Notes: generated by a model not told the origin, from the sequence alone. 64,000 bases of DNA from Dehalobacter sp. 12DCB1 (GCF_004343605.1 NZ_POSF01000013.1:221098-285097); one strand, 5' to 3'; counted from the stretch's first letter, positions 26,768 to 37,402 are shown. Made by a program: numbers and translations.

Positions 26768-27307
26768 TTATTGATTCACACACAAACGGTCCTGCAGGTA
26801 AAGACTGAGCTTCTGATTAATTTTTTTCCTTCTGCACCGAATTGTTTTTTCGTCCATTCGAAGTTCTTTGGCAATTTGAAGATTGCTGTGCTCCTTAAGA
26901 CCGTAACACTTCTCACATATTGTCCGGTCAACAGGGTCAAGTAAACTTAAGACATAAGTAATCCCTTCAATGGCTGATTCAAGATAGATGATCTGAATCT
27001 TCAGTTTGGCACTGCGGTGCAGCAACGCAGCTAATCTCTTCTCAAATTTTTCTACGGATGAAGTAAATTCATAATAGTTTTGCGCAGTCCTATCGCAAAC
27101 GTACATACAACCGCCTGAAACAGCCATATATCGTGCAACGATCCCTTTAGAGGGTACCAGTTCATTGACATCCAGCAAAATATTTCTGATCTCCTCAGCA
27201 TTTTTTCTAAGGTTTTTAATAATCCCCTTTTTCACCCACAATTCATTCAAGCTTCGATAGTAATTTTTCAGCATATCCTCTGTGTCTGTTATCTGTGATT
27301 TCCGCAA
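26768..27307 (-). CDS. Sigma-70 region 4-like late regulator, paralogue A (TTG start)
   Basis: A 179-residue protein closely similar in layout to the next gene: a helical N-terminal part, a conserved VNELVPSKGIVARY segment, and a C-terminal HTH (LDPVDRTICEKCYGLKEHS and LRMDEKTIRCRRKKINQKL). A TTG start at 27307 is preferred because GGGGTG lies 7 bases upstream and the length then equals the paralogue. It is the first gene after the operator-controlled promoter at 27372-27400 and so is the immediate target of the repressor. Confidence 0.7.
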   Translation of the reverse strand: MRKSQITDTEDMLKNYYRSLNELWVKKGIIKNLRKNAEEIRNILLDVNELVPSKGIVARYMAVSGGCMYVCDRTAQNYYEFTSSVEKFEKRLAALLHRSAKLKIQIIYLESAIEGITYVLSLLDPVDRTICEKCYGLKEHSNLQIAKELRMDEKTIRCRRKKINQKLSLYLQDRLCVNQ

Positions 27308-27371
27308 AACTTCACACCCCTTTTTTGTCCGGAACCAAATGTTCTTACGTTCCAATTCAAAGCGTATATTA

Positions 27372-27400
27372 ATTATATTGCTACATTTTGTAGCAGTCAA
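27372..27400 (-). promoter_or_regulatory. Repressor-controlled promoter of the tail cluster
   Basis: On the minus strand TTGACT (27395-27400), exactly 17 bp, then TATAAT (27372-27377). The spacer contains the palindrome TGCTACATTTTGTAGCA (27379-27395), so a bound repressor would block RNA polymerase directly. Confidence 0.85.
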
Positions 27401-27444
27401 CTTATATTTTTGGAATTTTATGTTGTTATTTACATTTTGTCCTA

Positions 27445-27473
27445 TTGAATTGCTACTCATTGTAGAGTAGAAT
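27445..27473 (+). promoter_or_regulatory. Autoregulated promoter of the S24 repressor
   Basis: TTGAAT (27445-27450) and TAGAAT (27468-27473) are spaced by 17 bp. The whole spacer is TGCTACTCATTGTAGAG, a second copy of the operator palindrome. A weaker third site (TTACATTTTGTCC, 27430-27442) lies between the two promoters. The arrangement recalls lambda-type operator regions. Confidence 0.8.
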
Positions 27474-27493
27474 ATTTTCTTAGAGGTGATGAT

Positions 27494-28120
27494 GTGGATT
27501 TTGGTGAAACTTTAAAATATTTGCGTGGGACGAAGAAAATTACGCAGAACCAGTTGGCCTTACACCTGGAAGTGTCGCGTTCAGCTTTGTCTTTGTATGA
27601 ACTTGGTTTAAGAGAACCGGATTATAAATTTCTGCAAAAAATTTCTGATTTCTTTGGGGTCTCTCTGGATAGCCTGCTGGGTAATAACCCTGCGATGAAC
27701 GAACTGCCAAATTTTAATAACGGACATACTATTCCTGATCTTGCTATGGTTCCAATTGTCGGCCGAGTCCCCGCCGGAACCCCAGCCATTCCTTTTGAAG
27801 ACATTGAAGATTATTTGCCTGTTCCCCGTTCGTTTGTCCGTGAAGATGAATTGGTCTTTGCCCTGAAGATTAGAGGCGATTCTATGATTGATTTAGAAAT
27901 CAATAACGGCGACCTCGTGCTGGTAAGAAAACAGCAAACCGCCCAAAACGGACAGACAGTGATAGCTAGGATCAACGGGGAAGAAGTAACCTGCAAAAGG
28001 TTCTACAAGGTTGATGATAGAATTACGCTGGAACCGGCCAACCCTGCCTACCGAGCGTTAGAACCTGATCATGTTGAAATTGTTGGTGTTGTGTTCAAAG
28101 TTATCAAAGATATTTTTTAA
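27494..28120 (+). CDS. LexA/CI-like S24 self-cleaving repressor
   Basis: A 208-residue repressor. Residues 1-62 form an XRE-type HTH (LGTKKITQNQ-like helix and VSRSALSLYELG). Residues about 85-208 are an S24 peptidase domain with cleavage site Ala94-Gly95, catalytic Ser130 in RGDSM and Lys168 in VTCKRF, spaced as in LexA. RecA-stimulated self-cleavage after DNA damage would induce the divergent tail cluster. The start is GTG with AGAGGTG upstream. It reads away from the cluster and overlaps its own operator region. Confidence 0.9.
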   Translation: MDFGETLKYLRGTKKITQNQLALHLEVSRSALSLYELGLREPDYKFLQKISDFFGVSLDSLLGNNPAMNELPNFNNGHTIPDLAMVPIVGRVPAGTPAIPFEDIEDYLPVPRSFVREDELVFALKIRGDSMIDLEINNGDLVLVRKQQTAQNGQTVIARINGEEVTCKRFYKVDDRITLEPANPAYRALEPDHVEIVGVVFKVIKDIF

Positions 28121-28141
28121 AAAAGCAAAAGAAGAATGAAA

Positions 28142-28188
28142 AAGCAAAAGACTTCGTTTCATTTAATTTGAAACGAAGTCTTTTGCTT
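28142..28188. terminator. Strong hairpin between repressor and small gene
   Basis: A perfect 20-bp stem (28142-28161 with 28169-28188) and 7-nt loop separates two convergent genes. On the minus strand it is followed by TTTTTC; on the plus strand the stem itself ends TTTTGCTT. It probably works in both directions. Confidence 0.7.
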
Positions 28189-28205
28189 GGGAAATAAGCC
28201 GTTTA

Positions 28206-28400
28206 CTATTGATCCATCGGCTTATTTCTAGATAAGTATTTTCTTGCTTCCTTTTTTGTATAGATGATTGCTTCAACAAGCATTTTTTTATTTTCAAAGA
28301 CTTTTGGTCCTGCTAATATTTCCGGTGTATTGTCATCCTCAGACAGGCAGAGTCTGGCTTTTTCCCCCATGCAGTCAATGATCCAAACTCTTATCTTCAT
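28206..28400 (-). CDS. Hypothetical 64-residue protein
   Basis: A small, mixed-charge protein with the opening KIRVWIIDCMGEKARLCLSE, a central strand and a basic helical end. It has an excellent AGGAGG site and a terminator downstream, so it is probably expressed. It has no membrane segment and I recognise no family. It marks the right edge of the tail cluster. Confidence 0.55.
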   Translation of the reverse strand: MKIRVWIIDCMGEKARLCLSEDDNTPEILAGPKVFENKKMLVEAIIYTKKEARKYLSRNKPMDQ

Positions 28401-28842
28401 AATAATTTCCTCCTCCTGATGTAAAAGAAGACCATGAAAGGAAATATTAATGGTTTTACTGCCGTGAAGCTATAACTTTTTTATTAATGTCAATTTTGTT
28501 AAGACAGATCTTCATGTTGAAATTGACTAAAAATTTATATGTATCTCCTCCCTTCGTATTTGGCTCAAAATCTTAATGAGTAAAAGTAATTATACCATTT
28601 ACTTCCTGCGAAAATTGTAGAAATACTTGATTTTCATAAAAAAATGACCTTAGGATAGTACTTTCGTCCTAAGATCAAATACTGCGTTGACGTTTAACCG
28701 GTTGCCAGATCCTGGTGATTAATAATTATTATGTATATAGAATACATAATTCTTTATAAAAAGAATCATCTTATTCTCTTTTTTTTGATAAAATGGCTAT
28801 GAGGATTTCAGCTTTATTTTTTATAAAGAAAGGAAATACAAC
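28401..28842. other. 442-bp intergenic region before carB
   Basis: AT-rich, divergent spacer. It holds a hairpin (GACCTTAGGA at 28646-28655 pairing with TCCTAAGATC at 28667-28676) that on the minus strand is followed by seven T residues (28638-28644), although no minus-strand gene enters from the right. The carB ribosome binding site is AAAGGAAA. I saw no clear -35/-10 pair for carB and no PyrR-type binding loop. Confidence 0.4.
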
Positions 28843-31800
28843 ATGCCAAAAAGGACCGATATTAATAGTATCCTGATTATTGGGTCAGGTCCCATTGTGA
28901 TTGGACAAGCCTGCGAGTTTGACTATTCGGGGACCCAGGCCTGTAAAGCGCTTCGCAAACTGGGCTACAAGATCGTACTGGTCAATTCCAATCCTGCCAC
29001 CATCATGACAGACCCCGGAATTGCTGATGTCACCTATATCGAACCATTAAACCTTGAAAGTCTGACGAAAATCATCGCCAAGGAACGTCCCGATGCCCTG
29101 CTGCCAAATTTGGGCGGTCAGTCGGCCTTGAACCTTTCCTCCGAGCTGCATCAGGCAGGCGTTCTTACGAAGTATAACGTCAAAGTCATTGGTGTTCAGC
29201 TGGATGCGATTGAACGTGGTGAAGACCGAATTGCTTTCAAAGAAACCATGAACAGGCTCGGTATTGAAATGCCCCTCAGTAAAGCAGCCTACAGCGTAGA
29301 AGAGGCTGAAGCGATTGCCCAGGAACTAGGGTATCCGGTGGTTATCCGCCCGGCTTACACCATGGGCGGAACCGGCGGTGGTCTGGTTTACAATGCTGAA
29401 GAACTGAACGTGATTGCGAGCCGCGGTATTGCCGCAAGCCTGGTCGGTCAGATCCTGGTGGAAGAATCCGTACTTGGCTGGGAAGAACTCGAGCTTGAAG
29501 TCATCCGTGATGCCAAAAACCAGATGATCACCGTATGTTTTATTGAAAATATTGATGCAATTGGTGTCCACACCGGCGATTCCTTTTGTTCGGCCCCAAT
29601 GCTGACGATCAGTCCCGAGCTTCAGGAGCGCCTGCAAAAATATTCTTATTCTGTCGTCGAAGCCATTGAAGTCATTGGCGGCACCAATGTGCAGTTTGCG
29701 CATGATCCGAAGACCGGTAGGGTTGTCATCATTGAGATCAACCCGCGTACTTCCCGATCCTCAGCATTGGCCTCCAAAGCAACAGGTTTGCCGATTGCGC
29801 TGATCTCTTCCATGCTGGCGGCAGGGCTGACCCTGGACGAAATCCCGTACTGGAGAGACGGCTCTCTGGACAAATACACACCTTCAGGCGACTACGTTGT
29901 TATCAAGTATGCGCGCTGGGCCTTCGAAAAATTCCCGGGTTCAGTGGACAAGCTTGGAACTCAGATGCGCGCCGTCGGTGAAGTCATGAGTATCGGGAAA
30001 AACTACAAAGAAGCGCTGCAAAAATCCATTCGCTCTCTCGAGATCAACCGTTACGGCCTGGGCTTTGCGAAAGATTTCCATCAGCGGTCTCTGGAAGAAC
30101 TGATGGCCATGCTGGCCGAACCGACCAGCGAGCGTCAGTTTATCCTTTACGAAGCGCTGCGCAAAGGCGCAGATATCCATGATCTGTACGCTTTGACCTA
30201 TATCAAGCCTTACTTCCTGCAGCAAATGAAAGAACTTGTAATGCTGGAAGAAGAGATCTTAAAATACAGCGGCCAAAAGCTGCCGGATGAACTGCTGACT
30301 CAGGCCAAAAAGGACGGCTTTGCAGACCGTTACCTTGCAATGCTCTTAAACTTAAGTGAAGCGGAAATTCGTAAACAGAGAGTTGCTCTGGGGGTAGTGG
30401 AAGGCTGGGAAGCTGTCCCAGTAAGTGGCGTTGAAGATGCCTACTATTATTTCTCTACCTATAATGCTCCCGACAAGACCACAAGCAGCAACCAGCCAAA
30501 GGTAATGATCCTCGGTGGCGGACCGAACCGCATCGGTCAGGGCATAGAGTTTGACTACTGCTGCGTGCATACCGCCTTTGCGCTGCGTGATCTTGGCTAT
30601 GAGACTGTCATCGTAAACTGCAATCCCGAAACGGTTTCTACGGACTACGATACCTCCGATAAACTATATTTTGAACCACTTACCGTTGAAGATGTCCTGA
30701 GCATCTACGAAAAAGAAAAACCACTTGGCGTAATCGTGCAGTTTGGCGGCCAGACCCCACTGAACATTGCAGATGAGCTCAAAAAAGCCGGTGTCAAGAT
30801 TCTCGGCACAACCCCGGAAACCATCGCGCTGGCTGAAGACCGCGATTTGTTCCGTAAGATGATGGAAAAGCTGGATATTCCGATGCCGGAATCCGGAATG
30901 GCCGTCAACCTGGAAGAGGCGCTTGTTATCGCTGACCGGATTGGTTATCCTCTGATGGTCCGTCCTTCGTTTGTTCTGGGTGGACGTGGTATGGAAGTTG
31001 TTCACGACGCAGAGATGCTAAGCCGTTACATGGCAGCTGCGGTAGGCGTGACGCCCGACCGGCCGATTCTAATCGACCGTTTCCTGAGCAATGCGATCGA
31101 AGCGGAGGCCGACGCGATCGCGGACGGCAAGGATGCTTTTGTACCTACCGTCATGGAACATATCGAGCTGGCCGGTATCCACTCTGGAGACTCGGCCTGC
31201 GTCATTCCGCCGATCAGCATCCCTGAAAAGCACCTCGCAACGATTGTGGAATACACGAAAAAAATTGCCAAAGAGATGAACGTTATCGGGCTGATGAACA
31301 TGCAGTATGCAATCGCCGACGACAAGGTTTATGTCTTGGAAGCAAATCCGAGAGCTTCAAGGACCGTACCACTCGTGTCCAAAGTCTGTAATATTTCCAT
31401 GGCCCGTATTGCGACCGAAATTATGATGGCTGTCAATGACGGTAAGGAAACATCCGTTAAAAACTTGACTTCCAAAACAGTACCTTATTTCGGAGTCAAG
31501 GAAGCAGTTTTCCCGTTTAATATGTTTACCGAAGTTGACCCTGTACTCGGACCGGAAATGCGTTCGACCGGCGAAGTACTCGGCCTGGCCGATTCGTTTG
31601 GTCTAGCCTACTACAAAGCACAGGAAGCAACCAAGTCCCCGCTGCCGGAATCAGGTACTGTGCTGATCAGCGTCAATGACGACGATAAGCCTGCCGCACT
31701 CGAGGTGGCCAGGAGTTTTGCTCAGACCGGCTTTAAGATCATGGCTACAGAAGGGACCCACAAATTCCTGCTGCAGAACGGAATCGAAGCCGAAAGAATC

Positions 31801-32067
31801 AAGAAGCTGTATGAAGGCCGTCCGAACATCGTGGACAGTATCACCAACAAGGAAATCCATCTGGTGATCAATTCGCCGTCCGGCAAACGCAGCAAACATG
31901 CAGATGCCTATATCCGCAAAGCGGCAATCAAGTATAAGGTCCCGTATATCACCACGATGACCGCTGCCGCGGCAAGCGTCAAAGGCATTGCCGCCTATGA
32001 CGCGAATGGCGCATCTGGAATAACCTTAAAGTCCCTGCAGGAATACCATGCCGAAATTAAAGGGTAA
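28843..32067 (+). CDS. carB: Carbamoyl phosphate synthase large subunit
   Basis: CarB makes carbamoyl phosphate from ammonia (from the glutaminase CarA), bicarbonate and two ATP, for arginine and pyrimidine synthesis. The 1074-residue protein has both ATP-grasp halves: the first begins with SILIIGSGPIVIGQACEFDYS and the second with KVMILGGGPNRIGQGIEFDY. The oligomerisation region lies between them and a methylglyoxal-synthase-like allosteric domain sits at the end (about 940-1074). Length is normal. carA and pyrimidine genes are absent from the window, so the large subunit stands alone here. Confidence 0.97.
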   Translation: MPKRTDINSILIIGSGPIVIGQACEFDYSGTQACKALRKLGYKIVLVNSNPATIMTDPGIADVTYIEPLNLESLTKIIAKERPDALLPNLGGQSALNLSSELHQAGVLTKYNVKVIGVQLDAIERGEDRIAFKETMNRLGIEMPLSKAAYSVEEAEAIAQELGYPVVIRPAYTMGGTGGGLVYNAEELNVIASRGIAASLVGQILVEESVLGWEELELEVIRDAKNQMITVCFIENIDAIGVHTGDSFCSAPMLTISPELQERLQKYSYSVVEAIEVIGGTNVQFAHDPKTGRVVIIEINPRTSRSSALASKATGLPIALISSMLAAGLTLDEIPYWRDGSLDKYTPSGDYVVIKYARWAFEKFPGSVDKLGTQMRAVGEVMSIGKNYKEALQKSIRSLEINRYGLGFAKDFHQRSLEELMAMLAEPTSERQFILYEALRKGADIHDLYALTYIKPYFLQQMKELVMLEEEILKYSGQKLPDELLTQAKKDGFADRYLAMLLNLSEAEIRKQRVALGVVEGWEAVPVSGVEDAYYYFSTYNAPDKTTSSNQPKVMILGGGPNRIGQGIEFDYCCVHTAFALRDLGYETVIVNCNPETVSTDYDTSDKLYFEPLTVEDVLSIYEKEKPLGVIVQFGGQTPLNIADELKKAGVKILGTTPETIALAEDRDLFRKMMEKLDIPMPESGMAVNLEEALVIADRIGYPLMVRPSFVLGGRGMEVVHDAEMLSRYMAAAVGVTPDRPILIDRFLSNAIEAEADAIADGKDAFVPTVMEHIELAGIHSGDSACVIPPISIPEKHLATIVEYTKKIAKEMNVIGLMNMQYAIADDKVYVLEANPRASRTVPLVSKVCNISMARIATEIMMAVNDGKETSVKNLTSKTVPYFGVKEAVFPFNMFTEVDPVLGPEMRSTGEVLGLADSFGLAYYKAQEATKSPLPESGTVLISVNDDDKPAALEVARSFAQTGFKIMATEGTHKFLLQNGIEAERIKKLYEGRPNIVDSITNKEIHLVINSPSGKRSKHADAYIRKAAIKYKVPYITTMTAAAASVKGIAAYDANGASGITLKSLQEYHAEIKG

Positions 32068-32080
32068 CGCAGGCGTCCTA

Positions 32081-32491
32081 TTAAGAATTTTTATTCTTCA
32101 CAAGCTTTAGCTTTTCCATGACTTCCAGAAATTTGACGGAATCAATGGGTTTGGATGCATACGCGTCACACCCATATTCAAAGGCCTTTTGCACAAAATC
32201 CGATTCAGCCAGAACGGTCGTCATGATGATCTTGGCTTGTTTTTCACGTGGAACCCCTTTTTGTATTTCCAGATCACGAATAGCCTTTAACGCCCTGACT
32301 CCATCAACTTTCGGCATCATGACATCAAGACAGATCAGCTCATAAGGGCTCTCTTCCTTAAGCGACATCAGATAAGCATCGATTGCTTCCAGTCCGTCAA
32401 CAACCAGATCGCACTCACCATATTCTGATAATAATTTGTACAAATATTTTCTGCTGGCTAAATCATCTTCAGCTATGAGTATCTTTAACAT
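32081..32491 (-). CDS. Stand-alone response regulator receiver protein
   Basis: A 136-residue single receiver domain, with acidic pair Asp9/Asp10, phospho-acceptor Asp56 (LICLDVMMP), Thr in IIMTTVLAESD and Lys in ASKPID. No output domain is present. It is the last gene of the chemotaxis operon and follows the hybrid kinase by 56 bases. It probably takes phosphate from that kinase or from CheA. Confidence 0.85.
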   Translation of the reverse strand: MLKILIAEDDLASRKYLYKLLSEYGECDLVVDGLEAIDAYLMSLKEESPYELICLDVMMPKVDGVRALKAIRDLEIQKGVPREKQAKIIMTTVLAESDFVQKAFEYGCDAYASKPIDSVKFLEVMEKLKLVKNKNS

Positions 32492-32547
32492 CCCAATCCC
32501 TCCTATTACGTCGTTATTTCGTACTTCATTGCCTAATAGCTTATAAC

Positions 32548-35500
32548 TTAATTGCTAAGTGACTTTTTAAAAACATCATACGCTTCTTTAAATAAGCTGA
32601 AGTACTCAATCTCATCCTCAATATTATTTTTTCTTCTCGCCAATTCGATTTTAAAAGCACAGAATTTTAATTCATCTGCTTCGATCTGATTGCACAGGTT
32701 TTTCAGCCGATTGGCAATCGATTCTATGGCTTCATATTGCATGCTCTCAAAATGATCGTCGAGTTCTTTAACGCAATGCTCGATTTCCTGCATTACCGAA
32801 GTATAATGTTCAGTGTCTTTATTCCCAGATTTATTTGTAAAAATAATTTCGCCATGGTCCCCAAGCTCAACCTTATCCGGAAACTCTTGCCGGTCTCGAC
32901 CCACAAAACTAATTTTTTCCATCAGACCATTGATGTCAATCGGTTTTGCCAGATAACTATCCATTCCCATCGCCAGAAACCTTTGTTCGTCACCCTGCAA
33001 CGCATAGGCAGATACTGCAATAATTGGTGTATGGGTTCGGCTGCCTTCAGATTCTCTGATAATCTTCGTTGCTTCTATCCCATCCATCACGGGCATCTGG
33101 ATATCCATCAGGATCAGGTCATATTTTTTTTTCTTAAAAAGATCCAGGACCTCCAAACCATTGTCTGCAGTATCGACCTGATGGCCCCTTTCCTTCAGCA
33201 TGCGGCGAAGAAAGACTTGACTTACCTCATCATCTTCAGCAAGAAGAATATGCAAAGGCCGGATGATTGGGCTGATGTCAGGTCTAAGGAACGGTACCGT
33301 CTTGCTTTTTATTCCTATTTTAAATTTGATCGTAAAATAGAACGTGCTTCCTCTTCCTTTTTGACTGCTTACCTGCATGGTCCCACCCATTAGCTCGACT
33401 AGCTGCTTGGAAATTGCCAACCCCAGGCCTGTTCCGCCATATTTTCGGGTAATAGAACTATCGACTTGGGTAAATGTTTTGAACAGGAAGGTCTGATCTT
33501 CTTCGGAAATACCTATTCCGGTATCCTGAACAGCAAATTTCAGTTCAATGTCCTGATCTGTCTTCAGAACGTCGTTTACAGTGACAAATATTTTACCGGT
33601 ATCCGTGAATTTTATCGCGTTATCAACCAGGTTATTTAGGACCTGCCTAAGTCTATTCGGATCACCGATCAGATACTTCGGGATGCTAGGATCGAGATCA
33701 TACGTTAATTGAAGCCCCTTTTTACTGGCCCGTAGCGTATGCACCTTCGAATTCTTCTCAAGCAGATCATGCATGTCAAAATTGATGTTTTCAACAACGA
33801 GTTTCCTGGCCTCAATCTTGGAAAAATCGAGGATATCACTGATTAACGCCAACAGGGAGTTGGCACAGATTTTGGCCGTTTCGAGGTTATCCCGTTGTTC
33901 AGGATTCAAGTCCGTGGCCAGCGTTAAATCAATCATTCCGTTAATGCCGTTCACCGGCGTCCGGATCTCATGACTCATGTTGGCGAGAAATTCACTTTTG
34001 GCCCGATTCGCAGCTTCAGCTTCTTCTTTGGCCTTGATAAATATTTCCTCATTCTTTTTTCTCTCCGTAATATCCCGTGCAATGAGAATGAGATAGTCTA
34101 TATGATTAAGTTTAAATTGCCGTATATTGATCTCAACGGGAATTTCTCTGCCATTTTTGGAAATATGGATATCTTCAAACACATAGGTTTGATAATTTCG
34201 AACTTGAGTCATTAATATATCCACTTCCGCTTTGCCTATTCTAGAGATTATCTTTGGCGAATGTCCGATCAGCTCATCCCGCGTATATTCGAGTCCTTTG
34301 CAGGCGACTTCATTCACTTCGACAATCGTGATTTCACCTTTTTCATTGACTTGCTCCAGGAAAATGGCATCTTTGGCATTTTCAAAGACGCTTCGGAATT
34401 TTTCTTCACTCTCGATTAGCGCCCGCTCCGAAGCTCTCCGCTCGGATATATCCCGCGCCAGGGAATATATGCATGTTTTGCCGTTAGTATTTATCAGATG
34501 TGCACTGACTTCAACCGGGATCTCCCTTCCGTCTTTAGTGACATGCACATGTTCGGCTGTATCGAATCCCTGCTGTATCAGCTTTTCCAATTGTTCAATT
34601 TGATTTTTCGTATCGTATTTAACGATATCCGGCAGATATAGCTGAAAGAGTTCCTCTCTCGTATAACCAAGTCTTTGACAGGTAATATCATTGACTTCAA
34701 TTATTTTCCCGATCCGATCGTCATTCTCAATAATTTCAACGATATAGATTGCATCCGTAACATTGTTATATAAATTCCGATAACGTGTTTCGCTGTCCTG
34801 CAGCTGTTTTTCAATTTTTTTACGTTCGGTTATTTCTCTAAGCACGCACAACAATACCTGTTGACCATTGATCATCGTGGTCTGTGCGCTCACTTCAACA
34901 GGAACTATACTTCCGTCTTTCCGTTTCGTGTTTGTTTCGATAAAGAGTCCTTTTTCCACGGCAATCTTCAGTTGTTCTCTGGCAAACGTTACATCTTCTG
35001 CAAAATCAAAAACTGTTTTTTGCACAATCTCATGATGATCATAGCCATAAGCTTTCAAAGCTGCTTTGTTGGCTTCGAGAATTTTCCCATCCTGTGAAAC
35101 GAACAGGATTATATCTCTGGCATTCTCCGACAACAGTTGATAGCGTTTTAAAGCGTCTTCAGCAATTTTTCTGTCGGTGATGTCCAGAATAATACCGATT
35201 AGTCCGGCATACTCACCTTCAAGGTCATAGTATGGGCCGCCGGAACTGAGACACCATCGATACTCCCCGTCATAATGTCTTAGGCGAAGCTCATATTCAA
35301 AAGATGTCTGATTTGCTTGTGCATTTTTTATAATTTTTTTATAAGCGGCTCTGTCTTTTGGATGTAAAGCTGATAACCATTTACTGCCCATACACTCTTC
35401 AAAACTCATACCCGTAAAATCCAGCAGATTTTTGTTCACGTAAGTTATTTCTTTTTCTGCGGAACGCCATATGGAAACCGGAAAATAATCCAACAGTTTC

Positions 35501-36369
35501 AGCTGAAAATCGTGGGACTTTACCAACGACGTTTTCAGTACTTTTTCTTCAGTGATATCATTTAAGGCTATTACAATATTTCTTTTGCCGTCTACCATCA
35601 GCGGAGAGATGCTGACTTGGAACCATAATTGTTTTGTTTTGCCGCCAAGAATAAATGTCTGGGAGAACTCAAGCCCCTCGATAGATTCATTGTTTTTTAG
35701 TGCCCGCAAGCCGGCACGTTTAATCTCACACTGTTTGCATTTCACTGCGTAGCCACAGCCCCTGGGATCTTCAAAGCCGACTGCACATTTGAAAGCCTGT
35801 CCGAATGTTTTACCAAGTACATCTTGTTCTTGCACATGCATCAATTTGAGCGCCGCATTGTTTACGTGGCTGATGTATGTCTGCTCATCGACAATGACCA
35901 TATTGACCGGGGACGAATAAAAGATCGTCCTAAAATTTTCTGCTTCATTTTTATAGTTGTTTTCAATTTCTTTGATTCTAGTGATGTCCCTGAAAACAAA
36001 GATGACCCCTCTGACTTCACCGTCTTGTTCGATCACTGGGGAACTGCTTGCCGAAATACAGATGATTTGGCCATCTTTTTTGATCAATGCCGAATGGTTT
36101 TTTAAGCCCAGAGCTTTCTTTTTCCTAATGGTCAGCTCGATCGGAGAATCCATTATTTCTTTGGTTTCATTATTAATCACCGGAAAGACTTCTTCAAATG
36201 TTTTGCCCTGAACCTCTTCCGGAAGCCAGCCCGAAAGCTTGGCAGTGGAATCATTGATGTATAAAATGGTTCCCAGATGATCCGTATACACGACACCATC
36301 TCCAATACATGCCAAAGCTAACGCCATTTCATTTGTTGTGACATTGTAGCTTTTTTTGCTTTTATTCAT
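32548..36369 (-). CDS. Hybrid sensor histidine kinase with six PAS domains
   Basis: A 1273-residue cytoplasmic hybrid kinase with no membrane helix. Six PAS domains run from about 10 to 790; the second contains a cysteine cluster ([13 protein letters not shown]) that may bind a metal or heme-type cofactor. HisKA ([13 protein letters not shown]) and HATPase ([22 protein letters not shown]) occupy about 815-1050. A receiver domain with [13 protein letters not shown] follows, then about 110 helical residues that lack a clear Hpt His motif. It is downstream of cheB by 13 bases in the same operon, tying a redox- or ligand-sensing pathway to the chemotaxis array. Confidence 0.85.
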   Translation of the reverse strand: MNKSKKSYNVTTNEMALALACIGDGVVYTDHLGTILYINDSTAKLSGWLPEEVQGKTFEEVFPVINNETKEIMDSPIELTIRKKKALGLKNHSALIKKDGQIICISASSSPVIEQDGEVRGVIFVFRDITRIKEIENNYKNEAENFRTIFYSSPVNMVIVDEQTYISHVNNAALKLMHVQEQDVLGKTFGQAFKCAVGFEDPRGCGYAVKCKQCEIKRAGLRALKNNESIEGLEFSQTFILGGKTKQLWFQVSISPLMVDGKRNIVIALNDITEEKVLKTSLVKSHDFQLKLLDYFPVSIWRSAEKEITYVNKNLLDFTGMSFEECMGSKWLSALHPKDRAAYKKIIKNAQANQTSFEYELRLRHYDGEYRWCLSSGGPYYDLEGEYAGLIGIILDITDRKIAEDALKRYQLLSENARDIILFVSQDGKILEANKAALKAYGYDHHEIVQKTVFDFAEDVTFAREQLKIAVEKGLFIETNTKRKDGSIVPVEVSAQTTMINGQQVLLCVLREITERKKIEKQLQDSETRYRNLYNNVTDAIYIVEIIENDDRIGKIIEVNDITCQRLGYTREELFQLYLPDIVKYDTKNQIEQLEKLIQQGFDTAEHVHVTKDGREIPVEVSAHLINTNGKTCIYSLARDISERRASERALIESEEKFRSVFENAKDAIFLEQVNEKGEITIVEVNEVACKGLEYTRDELIGHSPKIISRIGKAEVDILMTQVRNYQTYVFEDIHISKNGREIPVEINIRQFKLNHIDYLILIARDITERKKNEEIFIKAKEEAEAANRAKSEFLANMSHEIRTPVNGINGMIDLTLATDLNPEQRDNLETAKICANSLLALISDILDFSKIEARKLVVENINFDMHDLLEKNSKVHTLRASKKGLQLTYDLDPSIPKYLIGDPNRLRQVLNNLVDNAIKFTDTGKIFVTVNDVLKTDQDIELKFAVQDTGIGISEEDQTFLFKTFTQVDSSITRKYGGTGLGLAISKQLVELMGGTMQVSSQKGRGSTFYFTIKFKIGIKSKTVPFLRPDISPIIRPLHILLAEDDEVSQVFLRRMLKERGHQVDTADNGLEVLDLFKKKKYDLILMDIQMPVMDGIEATKIIRESEGSRTHTPIIAVSAYALQGDEQRFLAMGMDSYLAKPIDINGLMEKISFVGRDRQEFPDKVELGDHGEIIFTNKSGNKDTEHYTSVMQEIEHCVKELDDHFESMQYEAIESIANRLKNLCNQIEADELKFCAFKIELARRKNNIEDEIEYFSLFKEAYDVFKKSLSN

Positions 36370-36382
36370 TGGCCCTTATTCC

Positions 36383-37402
36383 TTACTTCAACATCGTACA
36401 AATCAACTGGGGAATGTTCATTAAAGAAGTTTGTCTTTCAACGGCCCCGATATCATAAGCGACTTTCGGCATACCGTAAACCACGCAGGAATCCCGGTCC
36501 TGACCGATCGTTCTGGCCCCTTTTCTTCTCATCTGCAAGAGTCCCTTAGCCCCGTCATATCCCATACCGGTTAAAATAACACCCAGCGCATTTTTGCCTG
36601 CTTCCTTAGCCACGGATTCAAATAAGACATCGACGGAAGGACAATGGCCGTTGACCTTTTCTCCTGTGAAACACTCGATCCTGTACCTATTCGCTATCTT
36701 TTTGATTTTGACATGCTGGTCGCCGGGTGCAACCAGGGCCATTCCCTGTTCCAGGTAATCTCCGGTCCGGGCTTCCTTGACCTTCAGTTTGGTCTGGTTA
36801 TTCAGCCGCTCGGCAAACATCCGGGAAAAAACAGGAGGAATGTGCTGAACAACCACGATCCCCGGTATATTGGCAGGCAGCCGCTTCAGGATGCTGCAGA
36901 CAGCTTCTGTTCCCCCAGTGGAAGCCCCGATCGCAATGATCTTTTCGGAATGATCGACAAGCTGGTTTTCGATTTTTTCCGCCGTATCCTTTAGCGACGG
37001 AAATATCCGTGCGACTGAAGCCACCTTGATCTTGATCTTTAACTCATTTAGAAAATTTTCCACTCTTTGTGCGGCATTCATATCCGGCTTGCCGACAAAC
37101 TCGACAGCCCCTGCATTCAGCGCATCAAAGACAGCATCGCTTACCGTGCTGATCACAATCACCGGGATCGGGTACTGCGGCAGCAGCTTGCGGATAAATT
37201 CAATGCCGTTCATTTTGGGCATCTCGACATCACAAGTCATGACGTCCGGTTCAACTTCCAGAATTTTATCCCTGGCTTCAAACGGGTCTGCGGCCATACC
37301 CACGACTTCGATCTCCGGGTCGCTGGCGATTCCTCTGGCCAGAACCTCCCGGAAGACAATGGAATCATCTACAATTAAAACCCTAATCTTTTTTTTGGCC
37401 AT
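36383..37402 (-). CDS. cheB: Chemotaxis protein-glutamate methylesterase
   Basis: CheB removes methyl groups from chemoreceptors to reset their activity, and deamidates receptor glutamines. The 339-residue protein has an N-terminal receiver (Asp58 in VMTCDVEMPKMNG) and a C-terminal esterase with the Ser161 motif GASTGGTEA, His187 in VVQHIPP and Asp283 in GMGYDGAKG. It follows cheR by 22 bases and precedes the hybrid kinase gene. Confidence 0.95.
   Translation of the reverse strand: MAKKKIRVLIVDDSIVFREVLARGIASDPEIEVVGMAADPFEARDKILEVEPDVMTCDVEMPKMNGIEFIRKLLPQYPIPVIVISTVSDAVFDALNAGAVEFVGKPDMNAAQRVENFLNELKIKIKVASVARIFPSLKDTAEKIENQLVDHSEKIIAIGASTGGTEAVCSILKRLPANIPGIVVVQHIPPVFSRMFAERLNNQTKLKVKEARTGDYLEQGMALVAPGDQHVKIKKIANRYRIECFTGEKVNGHCPSVDVLFESVAKEAGKNALGVILTGMGYDGAKGLLQMRRKGARTIGQDRDSCVVYGMPKVAYDIGAVERQTSLMNIPQLICTMLK

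Noticed and set aside
12779..28120. Complete integrated prophage
   Set aside because: No integrase, attachment repeats, replication, packaging or capsid genes were seen in the block.
28638..28677. Terminator on the minus strand before carB
   Set aside because: The hairpin and T run look good, but no gene on the minus strand reads into it from the right, so its role is unclear.
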